Assembly: GCF_003716875.1 (NCBI RefSeq)
Contig: NZ_CP033078.1
Span: forward strand, 248,001 to 312,000
DNA: 64,000 bases
Direction of reading: 5' to 3'
Source of the DNA: Vibrio zhugei
Lineage (GTDB): Bacteria > Pseudomonadota > Gammaproteobacteria > Enterobacterales > Vibrionaceae
Shown here: positions 41,084-51,576 of the stretch, piece after piece
Numbering within the stretch: position 1 is the first letter of the stretch
How the letters are laid out: each line of letters opens with the position of its first letter
The notes under the pieces: model-generated
What the model saw: only the letters and a program-made list of their open reading frames with translations
What the model was told of the DNA's origin: nothing
Database searches by the model: none
Made by a program: the position numbers and the translations under genes

Positions 41084-41857
41084 TTAGAATGAGACGAGCA
41101 CACTGACAGTAAACACGCCATCGTGTTTCTTCAACCCTTCTGGCACTCGGTCGTAATACTGTAAACTGTGGCTGATTTTCAGTGCGATATTATCGGTAAT
41201 GTTATTGGTAATCCCCACATCACTATTGAGGGTGGTATTGCTTTCCCCTGATACGACCGTCGCATCGGCATAGAAGTTGAGATTTTTGCGTATAGCCCAT
41301 TCGTTGTGAATTTTCGCTCGTAAGATCGGCTCGCGAATGGTGTCCGTAAACACGATGTCCTTCGAGCCGATTTCATCTTCATTCGGTTTTTGATAACGAT
41401 AGCCAGGGCCAAGCTCAAATTCTAAGGTGACGGTATCGGTATGGGTAAGCTGATAACCTAAACCAGAAGATAACGTGTAATCTTTGTAGTAAGCGGTGTA
41501 GTTTGAGCGGTTGCCTTGAAAGCTGCTATATAGGTAACTTTTCGGTCCGGTTTTATAGTCACTTTGCAATGAGTATGCCGATTGTCTCTTATCTTTTTTA
41601 TTTTCTCGCACCAGCTTATAAACCTTCCATTCTCCCGTGGTCCGGTGACGGCCTTTTGTATAGCTGGCTTGTACTAAACCATTAAGCGCTTCGGTTTCGG
41701 TATTGCCTGAATGAGCTTGGTATCCCAACTCGACTTGTCCACTCCAAGGTGAGGGGATCTTGATATCCATTTGGTCTTCATCGACTTTAGGGGCTTCATC
41801 CGCATGAGCCATCCCTGCTAATAATAGACTGGTACTTAAAAGCCAAATTCGGGACAC
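41084..41857 (-). CDS. DUF481-family outer-membrane barrel protein
   Basis: A 257-residue predicted outer-membrane protein of the DUF481/YdiY type. I start at GTG (41857), which has AGAGG six to seven bases upstream and gives a clean signal peptide (VSRIWLLSTSLLLAGMAHA); a longer frame adds 22 unconserved residues. The mature part has alternating beta-strand pattern (WSGQVELGYQAHSGNTET, GEWKVYKL, SSGLGYQL) and ends in phenylalanine (VLVSF), the usual barrel-assembly signal. Function unknown; related proteins are putative salt-induced outer-membrane proteins. Convergent with rplI. Confidence 0.85.
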   Translation of the reverse strand: MSRIWLLSTSLLLAGMAHADEAPKVDEDQMDIKIPSPWSGQVELGYQAHSGNTETEALNGLVQASYTKGRHRTTGEWKVYKLVRENKKDKRQSAYSLQSDYKTGPKSYLYSSFQGNRSNYTAYYKDYTLSSGLGYQLTHTDTVTLEFELGPGYRYQKPNEDEIGSKDIVFTDTIREPILRAKIHNEWAIRKNLNFYADATVVSGESNTTLNSDVGITNNITDNIALKISHSLQYYDRVPEGLKKHDGVFTVSVLVSF

Positions 41858-41967
41858 AAACAACCTCTGATCGTTATACTGGTGACTAACAATGATAAAA
41901 TGCGTGAAGCAAATAATGGTCAAGCGTAAGTTAATTCTGATGAGGAGTCGAACAAAGTTTTCATTGC

Positions 41968-41998
41968 TTGATTACAAATCCTCTATTCCCGTTATAAT
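41968..41998 (+). promoter_or_regulatory. candidate dnaB promoter
   Basis: A perfect TATAAT at 41993-41998, with TTGATT at 41968-41973 but a long 19-bp spacer. It lies about 30 bases before the dnaB start. Confidence 0.4.
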
Positions 41999-42029
41999 GG
42001 GCCGTCATTAAGTGTTACAGAGTGAAGTC

Positions 42030-43436
42030 ATGGCTGAACCCAGAAACGAAAATCGAAATCGTAAACCGTATGATCCACAAGTGGACGCGATCAAAGTCCC
42101 GCCTCATTCTTTAGAGGCTGAACAATCTGTTATTGGGGGACTCCTTCTAGATAATGAGCGCTGGGACACGGTCTCTGAGCGCGTCGTTGCGCATGACTTT
42201 TATAGTCGTCCCCATCGTTTAATTTTTGAAGCGGTGAAGTCCATTCTGGAAGAGAGCAAACCGCTTGACCTTATCACTTTATCTGAGCATTTAGAGCTGC
42301 GTGAGCACCTAGACGATGTCGGTGGGTTTGCGTATCTAGCCGATCTCGCGAAAAACACGCCGAGTGCGGCCAATATCAATGCTTATGCTGATATTGTGGC
42401 CGAAAGGGCCATGGTGCGAAATCTTATCGGTGTCGCGAATGAGATTGCTGACGCAGGGTATGATCCGCAAGGACGTTCTTCCGAAGATCTGTTGGATTTA
42501 GCGGAGAGTAAAGTCTTTGCGATTGCTGAGGCGAAAACCAGTGAAAATGAGGGCCCACAAGCGGTTGATAACGTTTTAGAGAAAACCCTAGAGCGTATTG
42601 AGCAGTTGTATAAAACGCCTCAGGATGGCGTGACAGGCGTGAATACTGGGTTTACTGATCTCAATAAAAAAACCGCCGGATTACAAGGTTCGGATTTGGT
42701 GATTGTCGCGGCACGTCCATCCATGGGTAAAACCACCTTTGCGATGAACCTGTGTGAAAATGCGGCGATGGAGCAAGACAAACCGGTCTTAATTTTCTCG
42801 TTGGAAATGCCATCTGAGCAGTTAATGATGCGTATGTTGGCCTCGTTATCACGGGTGGATCAAACCAAAATTCGTACGGGGCAGTTGGATGATGAAGACT
42901 GGGCGCGTATTTCTTCGACCATGGGGATTTTGATGGAGAAGAAAAACATGTTCATTGATGACAGCTCCGGCTTAACCCCAACGGAAGTGCGTTCGCGCGC
43001 GCGCCGTATTGCGCGTGAACATGGTGGACTTTCCATGATAATGGTCGACTATCTACAGCTGATGCGCGTGCCATCGATGTCGGATAACCGGACGTTAGAG
43101 ATTGCAGAAATTTCACGTTCCTTAAAAGCCTTGGCGAAAGAGTTGAATGTGCCTGTTGTCGCGTTATCGCAGTTGAACCGTTCGTTGGAGCAACGTGCCG
43201 ATAAACGTCCAGTCAACTCGGACTTACGTGAATCGGGCTCTATTGAGCAAGATGCCGATTTGATCATGTTTATCTATCGTGATGAAGTCTATCACCCTGA
43301 TAGTGCGTTGAAAGGAACGGCCGAGATTATCTTAGGTAAGCAGCGGAATGGCCCGATTGGTTCCGTGCGTTTGACTTTCCAAGGTCAATATTCGCGATTT
43401 GATAATTATGCCGGTCCCGCCTTCGATGATGAATAG
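42030..43436 (+). CDS. dnaB: replicative DNA helicase DnaB
   Basis: The hexameric 5'-3' helicase of the replication fork, 468 residues. The N-terminal domain (PPHSLEAEQSVIGGLLLDNERW) is followed by the RecA-like domain with Walker A ARPSMGKTTFAMN, Walker B IMVDYLQLM, and SQLNRSLEQRADKRP. It ends YAGPAFDDE. I start at ATG 42030 (MAEPRNENRNRK), with GAG seven bases upstream; a GTG 18 bases earlier is the alternative. No intein. In E. coli alr follows dnaB, but here the next gene is the opposing yjbQ. Confidence 0.98.
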   Translation: MAEPRNENRNRKPYDPQVDAIKVPPHSLEAEQSVIGGLLLDNERWDTVSERVVAHDFYSRPHRLIFEAVKSILEESKPLDLITLSEHLELREHLDDVGGFAYLADLAKNTPSAANINAYADIVAERAMVRNLIGVANEIADAGYDPQGRSSEDLLDLAESKVFAIAEAKTSENEGPQAVDNVLEKTLERIEQLYKTPQDGVTGVNTGFTDLNKKTAGLQGSDLVIVAARPSMGKTTFAMNLCENAAMEQDKPVLIFSLEMPSEQLMMRMLASLSRVDQTKIRTGQLDDEDWARISSTMGILMEKKNMFIDDSSGLTPTEVRSRARRIAREHGGLSMIMVDYLQLMRVPSMSDNRTLEIAEISRSLKALAKELNVPVVALSQLNRSLEQRADKRPVNSDLRESGSIEQDADLIMFIYRDEVYHPDSALKGTAEIILGKQRNGPIGSVRLTFQGQYSRFDNYAGPAFDDE

Positions 43437-43457
43437 CGCGACATAAGCACCATGCTG

Positions 43458-43483
43458 AGGATGGGCAGGCTAGCCCATCCTTT
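43458..43483 (+). terminator. terminator between dnaB and yjbQ
   Basis: AGGATGGGC pairs with GCCCATCCT around a six-base loop, followed by TTTGGTCTCTT. The T-tract is modest. Confidence 0.7.
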
Positions 43484-43493
43484 GGTCTCTTCG

Positions 43494-43919
43494 TTATAAC
43501 GCTTCCCCTTGCAAAGTCACCATTAACGTTCTTTCTCCGCCGTGATTACGGTGCTCACCTAAATAGATACCTTGCCAGGTCCCCAGTGCGAGACGTCCTT
43601 GATGAATCGGGATGGTCACACTACTGCCTAACGTCGACGCTTTAATATGTGCTGGCATATCGTCGTCTCCTTCGTAGGTGTGCTGATAATAGGGAGCCCG
43701 TTCCGGCGCCGATTGGTTAAAATGGCGCTCAAGATCCTCGCGTACGGTCGGATCGGCATTTTCATTAATGGTTAAACTGGCGGAGGTATGTTGAATAAAC
43801 ACATGCAATAAACCGACAGAGATAGAAGCAATATCAGGGACCTGCTTTTCTATCTTTCGCGTTATCAAGTGAAAGCCGCGTGGATAAGCACGCAACTGAA
43901 TACGTTGTTGTTGCCACAT
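43494..43919 (-). CDS. yjbQ: YjbQ/UPF0047 family protein
   Basis: A 141-residue protein of the YjbQ/UPF0047 family. It has FHLITRKIEKQVPD, the conserved HTSASLTINENADP segment and GTWQGIYLGEHRNHGGERT, split here as GTWQGIYLGEH and RNHGGERT, which hold the clustered His/Glu residues of the family. Weak thiamine-phosphate-synthase activity has been reported for some members; the true role is unsettled. GGAAAG stands eight bases before the ATG. Convergent with dnaB and divergent from pgi. Confidence 0.92.
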   Translation of the reverse strand: MWQQQRIQLRAYPRGFHLITRKIEKQVPDIASISVGLLHVFIQHTSASLTINENADPTVREDLERHFNQSAPERAPYYQHTYEGDDDMPAHIKASTLGSSVTIPIHQGRLALGTWQGIYLGEHRNHGGERTLMVTLQGEAL

Positions 43920-44161
43920 AATGAAGTCTTTCCTTGTCTATTGTTTGTTGGCCAGTATAGCGTTATGGTGAGTGTCGAACCATTAAGATATGGCATCATC
44001 ACGACGGTTTCTGATTTACCTCAAAATGTTTTAACGTCATATCAGCCATAATTTTAGGCTTAAAAAAATAATGTATAAAGCCGTGACAATTATCGGCATG
44101 GCAATGTAATCAGGGATCCTTAAGGCGAGATACCGCCTTGGGGTAGACTACCAACTGTTAG

Positions 44162-45829
<1,668 letters not shown>

Positions 45830-45854
45830 TGTAATACAGTCAGTTGCACACCAA

Positions 45855-45893
45855 CAAAAAAGCGGAGGGTACTCAGTACCCTCCGCTTTTTTA
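45855..45893. terminator. bidirectional terminator of pgi and zur-cheX
   Basis: AGCGGAGGGTACT pairs with AGTACCCTCCGCT around a very short loop, with A and T runs of six on either side. It serves both convergent genes. Confidence 0.94.
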
Positions 45894-45917
45894 TGCAATG
45901 AGATGAGGTTGAGTCGC

Positions 45918-46382
45918 TTAAGACTCGAAACAAATTTCAATGAAGGCGTTTCCCCATTGGGAAGAAAAAGGCATTAGAATAATTGAGCCTTCACATTTAT
46001 GGCGGATCGTATGGCCGCGACCAGCAACGACTACAGGTGTTGCCATATCAAAATCAAAGCCACTTTCGGCCAGAATGCGTTTGGCACCGCCAGTCACCAT
46101 GTTGGTGATTTCACCGACCATATCAGTGACTTCTTCATTGATACCATTGGGTCTTTCGCCGAGCATATTTTCCATAATTTCAATGGCGAGGCTTTCATCG
46201 AATGTAATCGACATCGAACCACGTGTCTGCGGCCCAACCATTCCGATTAACCCGGAAACGTCACCTCGAGCAATCTCGTCTTTTTTTAGGCGAGGCTTTT
46301 GTGGCTTCAATTCCAAAGAAGCCATGGTTTTTAGTACGTTCATTAACGATGCTAAAAACGGGTTCACAAATTCAGCGCGCAT
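45918..46382 (-). CDS. cheX: CheX-family chemotaxis protein
   Basis: A 154-residue protein of the CheX/CheC-type phosphatase fold. MRAEFVNPFLASLMNVLKTM begins the protein, and GLIGMVGPQTRGSMSITF precedes EEVTDMVGEITNMVTGGAK, the helix that in this fold carries the Glu-Asn pair for dephosphorylating CheY. I start at the ATG at 46382, with AAAGG upstream; the longer frame overlaps zur. It lies 22 bases after zur on the same strand, so the two are probably cotranscribed. No other chemotaxis genes are nearby. Confidence 0.87.
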   Translation of the reverse strand: MRAEFVNPFLASLMNVLKTMASLELKPQKPRLKKDEIARGDVSGLIGMVGPQTRGSMSITFDESLAIEIMENMLGERPNGINEEVTDMVGEITNMVTGGAKRILAESGFDFDMATPVVVAGRGHTIRHKCEGSIILMPFSSQWGNAFIEICFES

Positions 46383-46404
46383 AACCTTTCTTCTGTTCGT
46401 TTGA

Positions 46405-46860
46405 TCACATTGATTGAGAGGAACAAGTGTGGCAGATCCCATGAGATTCGATGACATGAGTTTGGATCTGAAAACCGTGTTGCTCCGCATTATTTTTTAA
46501 TAGAGAAACTAGAGTATCACTTTGTAGTTCTATGACGTTATTGCATTTGTCACATATCAATAGATGTGAAAAATGCTCATGTCCGTTACACGAGCCACAA
46601 GAAATGAAGCTATTAGTGGACTCAACTCGATGAATGAAACCTTGCTCCATCAAAAAGTCTAGCGCACGATAGACCGTAGGCGGCTTGGCTTGGGGCTCAC
46701 TCTTTTTCAGTTCTTCAAGGAGCTCATAAGCACTGAAAGATTTCTTGCTTGCACAAATGAGTTCAAATACTCGCTTTCTTTGAGTGGTCAGACGCACGCC
46801 TCGTGCTGCGCATATCTCTTCAATTTGCTGGGTTTGCGTATTGTCCAATTTCATCACCAT
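46405..46860 (-). CDS. zur: zinc-responsive Fur-family repressor Zur
   Basis: A Fur-family regulator of 151 residues, of the Zur type. The N-terminal winged helix has GVRLTTQRKRVFELI and KPPTVYRALDFLMEQGFIHRVES, split here as KPPTVYRALDFL and EQGFIHRVES. The metal sites include CGSCNGHEHFSHLLICDKC, and C-terminal CHTC completes the structural zinc site. In E. coli zur lies near lexA; the position beside dusA fits vibrios. An ATG six bases further in (46854) is an alternative start. Confidence 0.93.
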   Translation of the reverse strand: MVMKLDNTQTQQIEEICAARGVRLTTQRKRVFELICASKKSFSAYELLEELKKSEPQAKPPTVYRALDFLMEQGFIHRVESTNSFISCGSCNGHEHFSHLLICDKCNNVIELQSDTLVSLLKNNAEQHGFQIQTHVIESHGICHTCSSQSM

Positions 46861-47254
46861 TACAGATGGACTTTAGTAATCATATACTACTTCGCCAGTT
46901 AATAGCGATTTCACAAAGAATTATCCAAAATGAGCGGGTCCCACTAACATAGATTCTTTCAATGTATACGTCCAATTATTTATTCTATTGGATAAACAAT
47001 ATCATTTATCAAGAAGTTGCGATTTTAACAAAATGTCGCGAAAAGTCATTACCTCCTAATGGTGGATATCAGGCTAAATTTGATGGGAAGTCGGCTCGTG
47101 TCGCTATGTATGTTTGCCAAGCAATGTGTATAATCCGCCCATTGTCTTGGGTGAGAAGTCACCTAGAAGGTGTTAGGTTCCGATGCTCGATATGCACACA
47201 ATGAGTGGATTGAGCAGCGGAACATATTGATCAGTTACAAGTAGAGGTACATTC
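46861..47254. other. zur-dusA divergent region with structured dusA leader
   Basis: 394 bases without a convincing gene. A TATAAT sits at 47129-47134 with only a weak -35. The implied leader holds a strong hairpin: GTTCCG (47177-47182) with CGGAAC (47218-47223), then TGCTC (47184-47188) with GAGCA (47212-47216), separated by one mismatch. An 80-codon plus-strand frame crosses both and is read as chance. No clear Zur box was found. Confidence 0.55.
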
Positions 47255-48262
47255 GTGTCGATCCCTGATATTGCTAAACCGTTTCCTATGCAGCGCTTTT
47301 CCGTTGCACCCATGTTGGATTGGACCGACCGACACTGTCGCTATTTCCACCGCCTGCTAAGTTCTCAAACCTTGTTGTATACCGAGATGGTAACAACGGG
47401 CGCTATCATTCATGGCAAAGGTGACTTTCTTGGCTATAACGAGGAAGAACATCCAGTGGCATTACAGTTGGGTGGCTCGAATCCTAACGATCTCGCACGG
47501 TGTGCTGAGTTAGCGCAAGCGCGCGGTTATGATGAGATCAACTTAAATGTGGGATGTCCTTCTGATCGTGTGCAAAATGGTCGTTTTGGTGCGTGTTTGA
47601 TGGCGGAACCTCAATTGGTCGCGGATTGCGTCGCGGCGATGAAAGCAGTGGTTGATATTCCGGTTACCGTTAAAACGCGGATTGGCATTGATGAGATGGA
47701 CTCCTATGAGTTTCTATGTGAATTTATGCGTATCATTTCTGAGCAAGGTGGTTGTCATCAATTTACGATTCATGCGCGTAAGGCGTGGTTAAGTGGATTG
47801 AGCCCGAAAGAAAACCGCGATGTTCCTCCTCTTGATTACTCGCGTGCTTATCAAATTAAGCAAGACTTTCCTGATTTGAACATTGCGGTTAATGGCGGCA
47901 TTAAAACGCTAGAAGAAGCGAAGGAACATTTAGAGCACCTTGATGGTGTTATGATTGGACGAGCCGCTTATCAAAATCCATTTTTATTGGCTGAGGTCGA
48001 TCGTGAGATCTTTGGTTTAGATACACCGATTAAAAAGCGCTCTCAAGTGGTAAAAGATATGTATCCGTATATTGAGCAGGCTTTATCTAACGGCAGCTAT
48101 TTGGGGCATATTACTCGCCATATGCTTGGACTGTTCCAGAATATGCCGGGCGCTCGTCAGTGGCGACGTTATATTAGCGAGAATGCTCATAAAAAAGGGG
48201 CCGGCATTGAAGTGCTAGAGCAGGCTTTGGCAAAAGTGCCGTACCAAGAGTTGGATGTGTGA
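47255..48262 (+). CDS. dusA: tRNA-dihydrouridine synthase A
   Basis: DusA is an FMN enzyme that reduces U20/U20a in the tRNA D-loop. The 335-residue protein has [18 protein letters not shown] at the start, the catalytic cysteine in [29 protein letters not shown] and [14 protein letters not shown]. The start is GTG with GAGG eight bases upstream. dusA is a known integration site for some mobile elements in other bacteria, but this copy looks undisturbed. Confidence 0.97.
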   Translation: MSIPDIAKPFPMQRFSVAPMLDWTDRHCRYFHRLLSSQTLLYTEMVTTGAIIHGKGDFLGYNEEEHPVALQLGGSNPNDLARCAELAQARGYDEINLNVGCPSDRVQNGRFGACLMAEPQLVADCVAAMKAVVDIPVTVKTRIGIDEMDSYEFLCEFMRIISEQGGCHQFTIHARKAWLSGLSPKENRDVPPLDYSRAYQIKQDFPDLNIAVNGGIKTLEEAKEHLEHLDGVMIGRAAYQNPFLLAEVDREIFGLDTPIKKRSQVVKDMYPYIEQALSNGSYLGHITRHMLGLFQNMPGARQWRRYISENAHKKGAGIEVLEQALAKVPYQELDV

Positions 48263-48402
48263 TATCCATTCCTGTTTACGGCCTTTGAACTCCGAGAAAG
48301 AATAAGGCGCGAGTGTTTTTACACATTTCATTTAGAATGACGCGTCATTTTATAAAAGAACTCAAGAGAAGTTTTTTACGATTAACGTTTAAGAGGCAAG
48401 TT

Positions 48403-48606
48403 ATGTACGCAGTTGTATTTTTATTTTCTTTTTTCGCCACATTATGGAGCATTGGGTTAAGTAAAATTAACTTAGTTGTGTCTTTAGCGGTGGCACTAGG
48501 TGTGGTCTTTTTGATCAGTATGTTGGGTACCGTTATTAAGATTCTGCCATGGTTGGTGTTAGTCTGTGCTGGCATTTGGCTATACCGTCGTTATGGGTAT
48601 CGTTAA
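48403..48606 (+). CDS. pspG: phage shock protein G
   Basis: A 67-residue membrane protein with two hydrophobic helices (MYAVVFLFSFFATLWSIGL and LVVSLAVALGVVFLISMLG), then IKILPWLVLVCAGIWLYRR, matching the PspG pattern. PspG belongs to the envelope-stress Psp response and lies next to dusA in E. coli as well. I start at the ATG at 48403 with GAGG seven bases upstream; the longer frame is unsupported. In E. coli it is sigma-54 dependent; I looked for a GG-N10-GC promoter upstream and saw none that was convincing. Confidence 0.87.
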   Translation: MYAVVFLFSFFATLWSIGLSKINLVVSLAVALGVVFLISMLGTVIKILPWLVLVCAGIWLYRRYGYR

Positions 48607-48691
48607 CGGAAGAAGAGAAAAGATCAGCATCTTAGCTACCATTCACTATACTGAATAAAAATGATCGATTTATCAGTTGTGGATGCCCATT

Positions 48692-49351
48692 ATGAAAATC
48701 CTAGGATGCTGCCTACTATTTTTTGTTGCGTTTTCTACTTACGCTGTTGACCCTTTTTATTCCACCCAAGTCGGCACTCAGGTATGGCTTGGTGAAGTTC
48801 AAGGTTCAGGGGCTCGTTCCCAGCCTACGAACGTGCCTTCTTTATCCCTGTCTTTAGAGCATGGCTTTCCCATTCTTCCTAATGTCTCCATACGTTATAC
48901 CAATCTTGATGAGAGTGATGTGGCCTATGATGCCGTGGCTTACACAGGGTATTATCGATGGCTTCAACAACCGTTTGTTCGCTTTGATATAGGTCTCACT
49001 ATGACCTCCTTTAACCGAGGAGAGTATTTAGGGCAAGATGGCCGTATGTATGAGTTTGATGGTGATCCTCTTTCTTTATACGCCTATGGAGAGGTTGACT
49101 TACCTTATTGGCCATGGGCGCTGTTTGGTGACATTCAAACGCAACTCGATGGAAGCCGTGATCTAGAGTATCAGGATTGGTCATTGGGATTACAATGGTT
49201 ACTTCCCATCCAAACGGGGGAACTTGCTGTGCAGAGTGGGTATCGTAATAGTCAGCTCGATCTGAATCACCTCTCTTTGTCTCCGCAGTTTGATGATCCT
49301 CAGGCAATTAAAATATCCGGTTGGTTTTTTGGGGTTTTGCTGACGTTTTAA
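48692..49351 (+). CDS. outer-membrane beta-barrel protein (TIGR04219-like)
   Basis: A 219-residue exported protein. The signal peptide MKILGCCLLFFVAFSTYA precedes VDPFY. The mature part alternates aromatic and polar residues in beta-strand fashion (QVGTQVWLGEVQGSG, SLSLEHGFPILPNVSIRY, AYTGYYRWLQQPFVRFDIGL) and ends in phenylalanine (GVLLTF), as outer-membrane barrels do. It resembles the small barrel family TIGR04219, whose function is unknown. An upstream ATG would add five residues. Confidence 0.82.
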   Translation: MKILGCCLLFFVAFSTYAVDPFYSTQVGTQVWLGEVQGSGARSQPTNVPSLSLSLEHGFPILPNVSIRYTNLDESDVAYDAVAYTGYYRWLQQPFVRFDIGLTMTSFNRGEYLGQDGRMYEFDGDPLSLYAYGEVDLPYWPWALFGDIQTQLDGSRDLEYQDWSLGLQWLLPIQTGELAVQSGYRNSQLDLNHLSLSPQFDDPQAIKISGWFFGVLLTF

Positions 49352-49415
49352 TCGACAGTTTTTCAATATAGTAAAGATTGAGTGATGAACTGAGTGCCAA
49401 AAAAGTGAGGCGAAT

Positions 49416-49655
49416 ATGACAATGACTGAGCTGCAGACACTGTATCGTGAGCATCAATTGCTTGAAGCGATAATCGAACCGTCGTCGCTTGAGGGGGGAT
49501 GGATTGTGGAGTTTCGTCATCAGTGTGGAGAATTAGTGTTATTGACTGATGAACTGGGTGAAGAGAGACATTACCCCAATGCTGAACGGGCTTCTCAATC
49601 GGCGATGAAGGTGGGCTTCACTCAAGTCCGGATCGAATCTCAAAAGTTCGAGTGA
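49416..49655 (+). CDS. small protein of unknown function
   Basis: A 79-residue acidic protein (MTMTELQTLYREHQLLEAII, then WIVEFRHQCGELVLLTDELG). It has no signal peptide or membrane segment. The order helix, then strands (WIVEFRH, LVLLTD), then helix suggests a small alpha/beta fold. The ribosome-binding site GTGAGG is well placed, which makes it a likely real gene. I do not recognise the family. It stands alone about 100 bases before cysJ. Confidence 0.65.
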   Translation: MTMTELQTLYREHQLLEAIIEPSSLEGGWIVEFRHQCGELVLLTDELGEERHYPNAERASQSAMKVGFTQVRIESQKFE

Positions 49656-49752
49656 CTGATTTCTTCCAAAAAGTTATAAAACATGCTGATTGATTCTTTC
49701 TGGTTATTTCTTTGAATGGTTACCCTGTAGGCATACAAAGAAGAGGGAATTC

Positions 49753-51576
49753 GTGACTATGTCATCAGGAAATAATCAATCAGAGCATAATGGCGGGCTG
49801 ACGAGTCCGTTAAATGATGTCCATTTCCAGCAGCTTAATCAAACCGTATCGACGATGACGCCAACTCAGCTTGCCTGGGCTGGTGGTTACTTGTGGGCGT
49901 TGAGCCAGCAAGCATCGGGCATATCCACTATGGCCGCCCCGGTCTCTAGCAGTGCTAATCAACAAACATTGACCATCATTTATGCATCGCAAACGGGCAA
50001 TGCGAAAGGCGTTGCCGAAAAGCTGATGCAGCAAGCGAATCAGCTGGGTCTGCCTGTCTCGTTGGTGGACGCCAATGATTACAAAGGTAAGCAATTAGCG
50101 AAAGAGACGCATGTGGTCTTTGTTGCCTCAACGAATGGTGAGGGTGAGGCGCCAGACAACGCGCTAATCTTGCATGAGTACCTACAATCTAAGAAAGCCC
50201 CGAAACTTGACGGAGTGCAATATGCCGTATTGGGCTTGGGGGATTCGAGTTATGAGTTCTTCTGTCAAACAGGGAAAGACTTTGATCACTTCCTAGAAAA
50301 GCTCGGTGCAACGCGTCTTCTCGAACGTGTGGATTGTGATGTGGATTATGAAGAGGCCGCAGACACTTGGATCACGGATATTCTAGACAAAGTGAGTGAT
50401 GAGATATCACAAACTCATCCAGCAAGCGCCGCAACGGTGAGTGCTGCAACCAGTCACTCTTCCGACTATTCTCGTCAATCTCCTTTTTCGGCCACCTTGC
50501 TTACTCAACAGAAGATCACGGGACGTCAGTCGGATAAAACGGTCAAACATATTGAAATCGATCTAGAGGGATCGGGTATTCACTATCAACCCGGTGATGC
50601 CTTGGGCGTATGGTATGAAAATGACCCTCAATTGGTTGATACAATATTAAATGAGCTCCAACTTGATGGGGAACAAACGGTCGTTGTTCAAGGTGAATCC
50701 CTGTCTTTAAGACAGGCACTGATCGCTAAGTATGAAGTGACGGCATCCAACCCACAATGGATTCGTCACATTGCACAGTATACTGACAATACTCAGCTTC
50801 ATCAGTTAGTGACCGATCCGGATGGCCTACGTCATTATGCAGCGAACAAGCAGATTGTCGAAGTGTTGCAAGAGTTCCCAATAACCGTCGATGCTGAACA
50901 ATGGCTGGCGTCATTACGTCAATTGACACCACGTCTGTATTCTATCGCCTCCAGTCAAAGTGAAGTCGAAGAGGAAGTACACTTAACGGTCGGGTTGGTC
51001 GAATACGATGTGGATGGGCAGGTTCATCAAGGAGGTGCGTCTAGCTTCCTGACTGAGCGTTTAGAAGAAGGCGATACGCTCTCTGTCTTTGTTGAACACA
51101 ATACGAATTTCAAATTGCCCGATGATGATACAACCCTCGTCATCATGATTGGCCCTGGTACTGGCATTGCACCGTTCCGAAGCTTCTTGCAAGAGAGGGA
51201 TGATCGTCAAGCCACTGGGGCCAACTGGTTATTTTTCGGCGATCGCACCTTCACTCAAGACTTCCTTTATCAAGTGGAATGGCAGAAGTATTTAAAATCG
51301 GGATTATTGACTCGAATGGATGTCGCGTTCAGTCGTGATCAACAAGAAAAGATCTATGTCCAACATCGTTTACTTGAACAAGCGGAGACGGTTTGGCAAT
51401 GGTTACAAGACGGGGCTTACCTCTATGTGTGTGGTGATGCCAATCGCATGGCAAAAGATGTTCATGAAGCATTAGTGCTGGTGGCTCAGCAGCAAGGCGA
51501 ATTATCAAGAGAAGACGCCGAAGAGTTTGTCAATGAATTACGTAAAGCGAAACGTTACCAAAGGGATGTGTACTAA
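49753..51576 (+). CDS. cysJ: sulfite reductase flavoprotein alpha-component
   Basis: CysJ passes electrons from NADPH through FAD and FMN to CysI. The 607-residue protein has a flavodoxin domain (about 75-215, [46 protein letters not shown] given here as [11 protein letters not shown]), an FAD domain ([17 protein letters not shown]) and an NADPH domain ([29 protein letters not shown]), ending RYQRDVY. GAGG six bases before the GTG at 49753 decides that start; ATG 49759 is the alternative. The stop overlaps the cysI start by one base. Confidence 0.96.
   Translation: MTMSSGNNQSEHNGGLTSPLNDVHFQQLNQTVSTMTPTQLAWAGGYLWALSQQASGISTMAAPVSSSANQQTLTIIYASQTGNAKGVAEKLMQQANQLGLPVSLVDANDYKGKQLAKETHVVFVASTNGEGEAPDNALILHEYLQSKKAPKLDGVQYAVLGLGDSSYEFFCQTGKDFDHFLEKLGATRLLERVDCDVDYEEAADTWITDILDKVSDEISQTHPASAATVSAATSHSSDYSRQSPFSATLLTQQKITGRQSDKTVKHIEIDLEGSGIHYQPGDALGVWYENDPQLVDTILNELQLDGEQTVVVQGESLSLRQALIAKYEVTASNPQWIRHIAQYTDNTQLHQLVTDPDGLRHYAANKQIVEVLQEFPITVDAEQWLASLRQLTPRLYSIASSQSEVEEEVHLTVGLVEYDVDGQVHQGGASSFLTERLEEGDTLSVFVEHNTNFKLPDDDTTLVIMIGPGTGIAPFRSFLQERDDRQATGANWLFFGDRTFTQDFLYQVEWQKYLKSGLLTRMDVAFSRDQQEKIYVQHRLLEQAETVWQWLQDGAYLYVCGDANRMAKDVHEALVLVAQQQGELSREDAEEFVNELRKAKRYQRDVY

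Noticed and set aside
46962..47204. 80-codon frame upstream of dusA
   Set aside because: No ribosome-binding site; overlaps the dusA promoter candidate and leader hairpin.
47255..48262. Integration of a mobile element at dusA
   Set aside because: dusA is a known integration target, but its start and flanks look normal and no integrase or repeat is present.
48263..48402. Possible sigma-54 promoter before pspG
   Set aside because: No GG-N10-GC pair with adequate flanking match was found.
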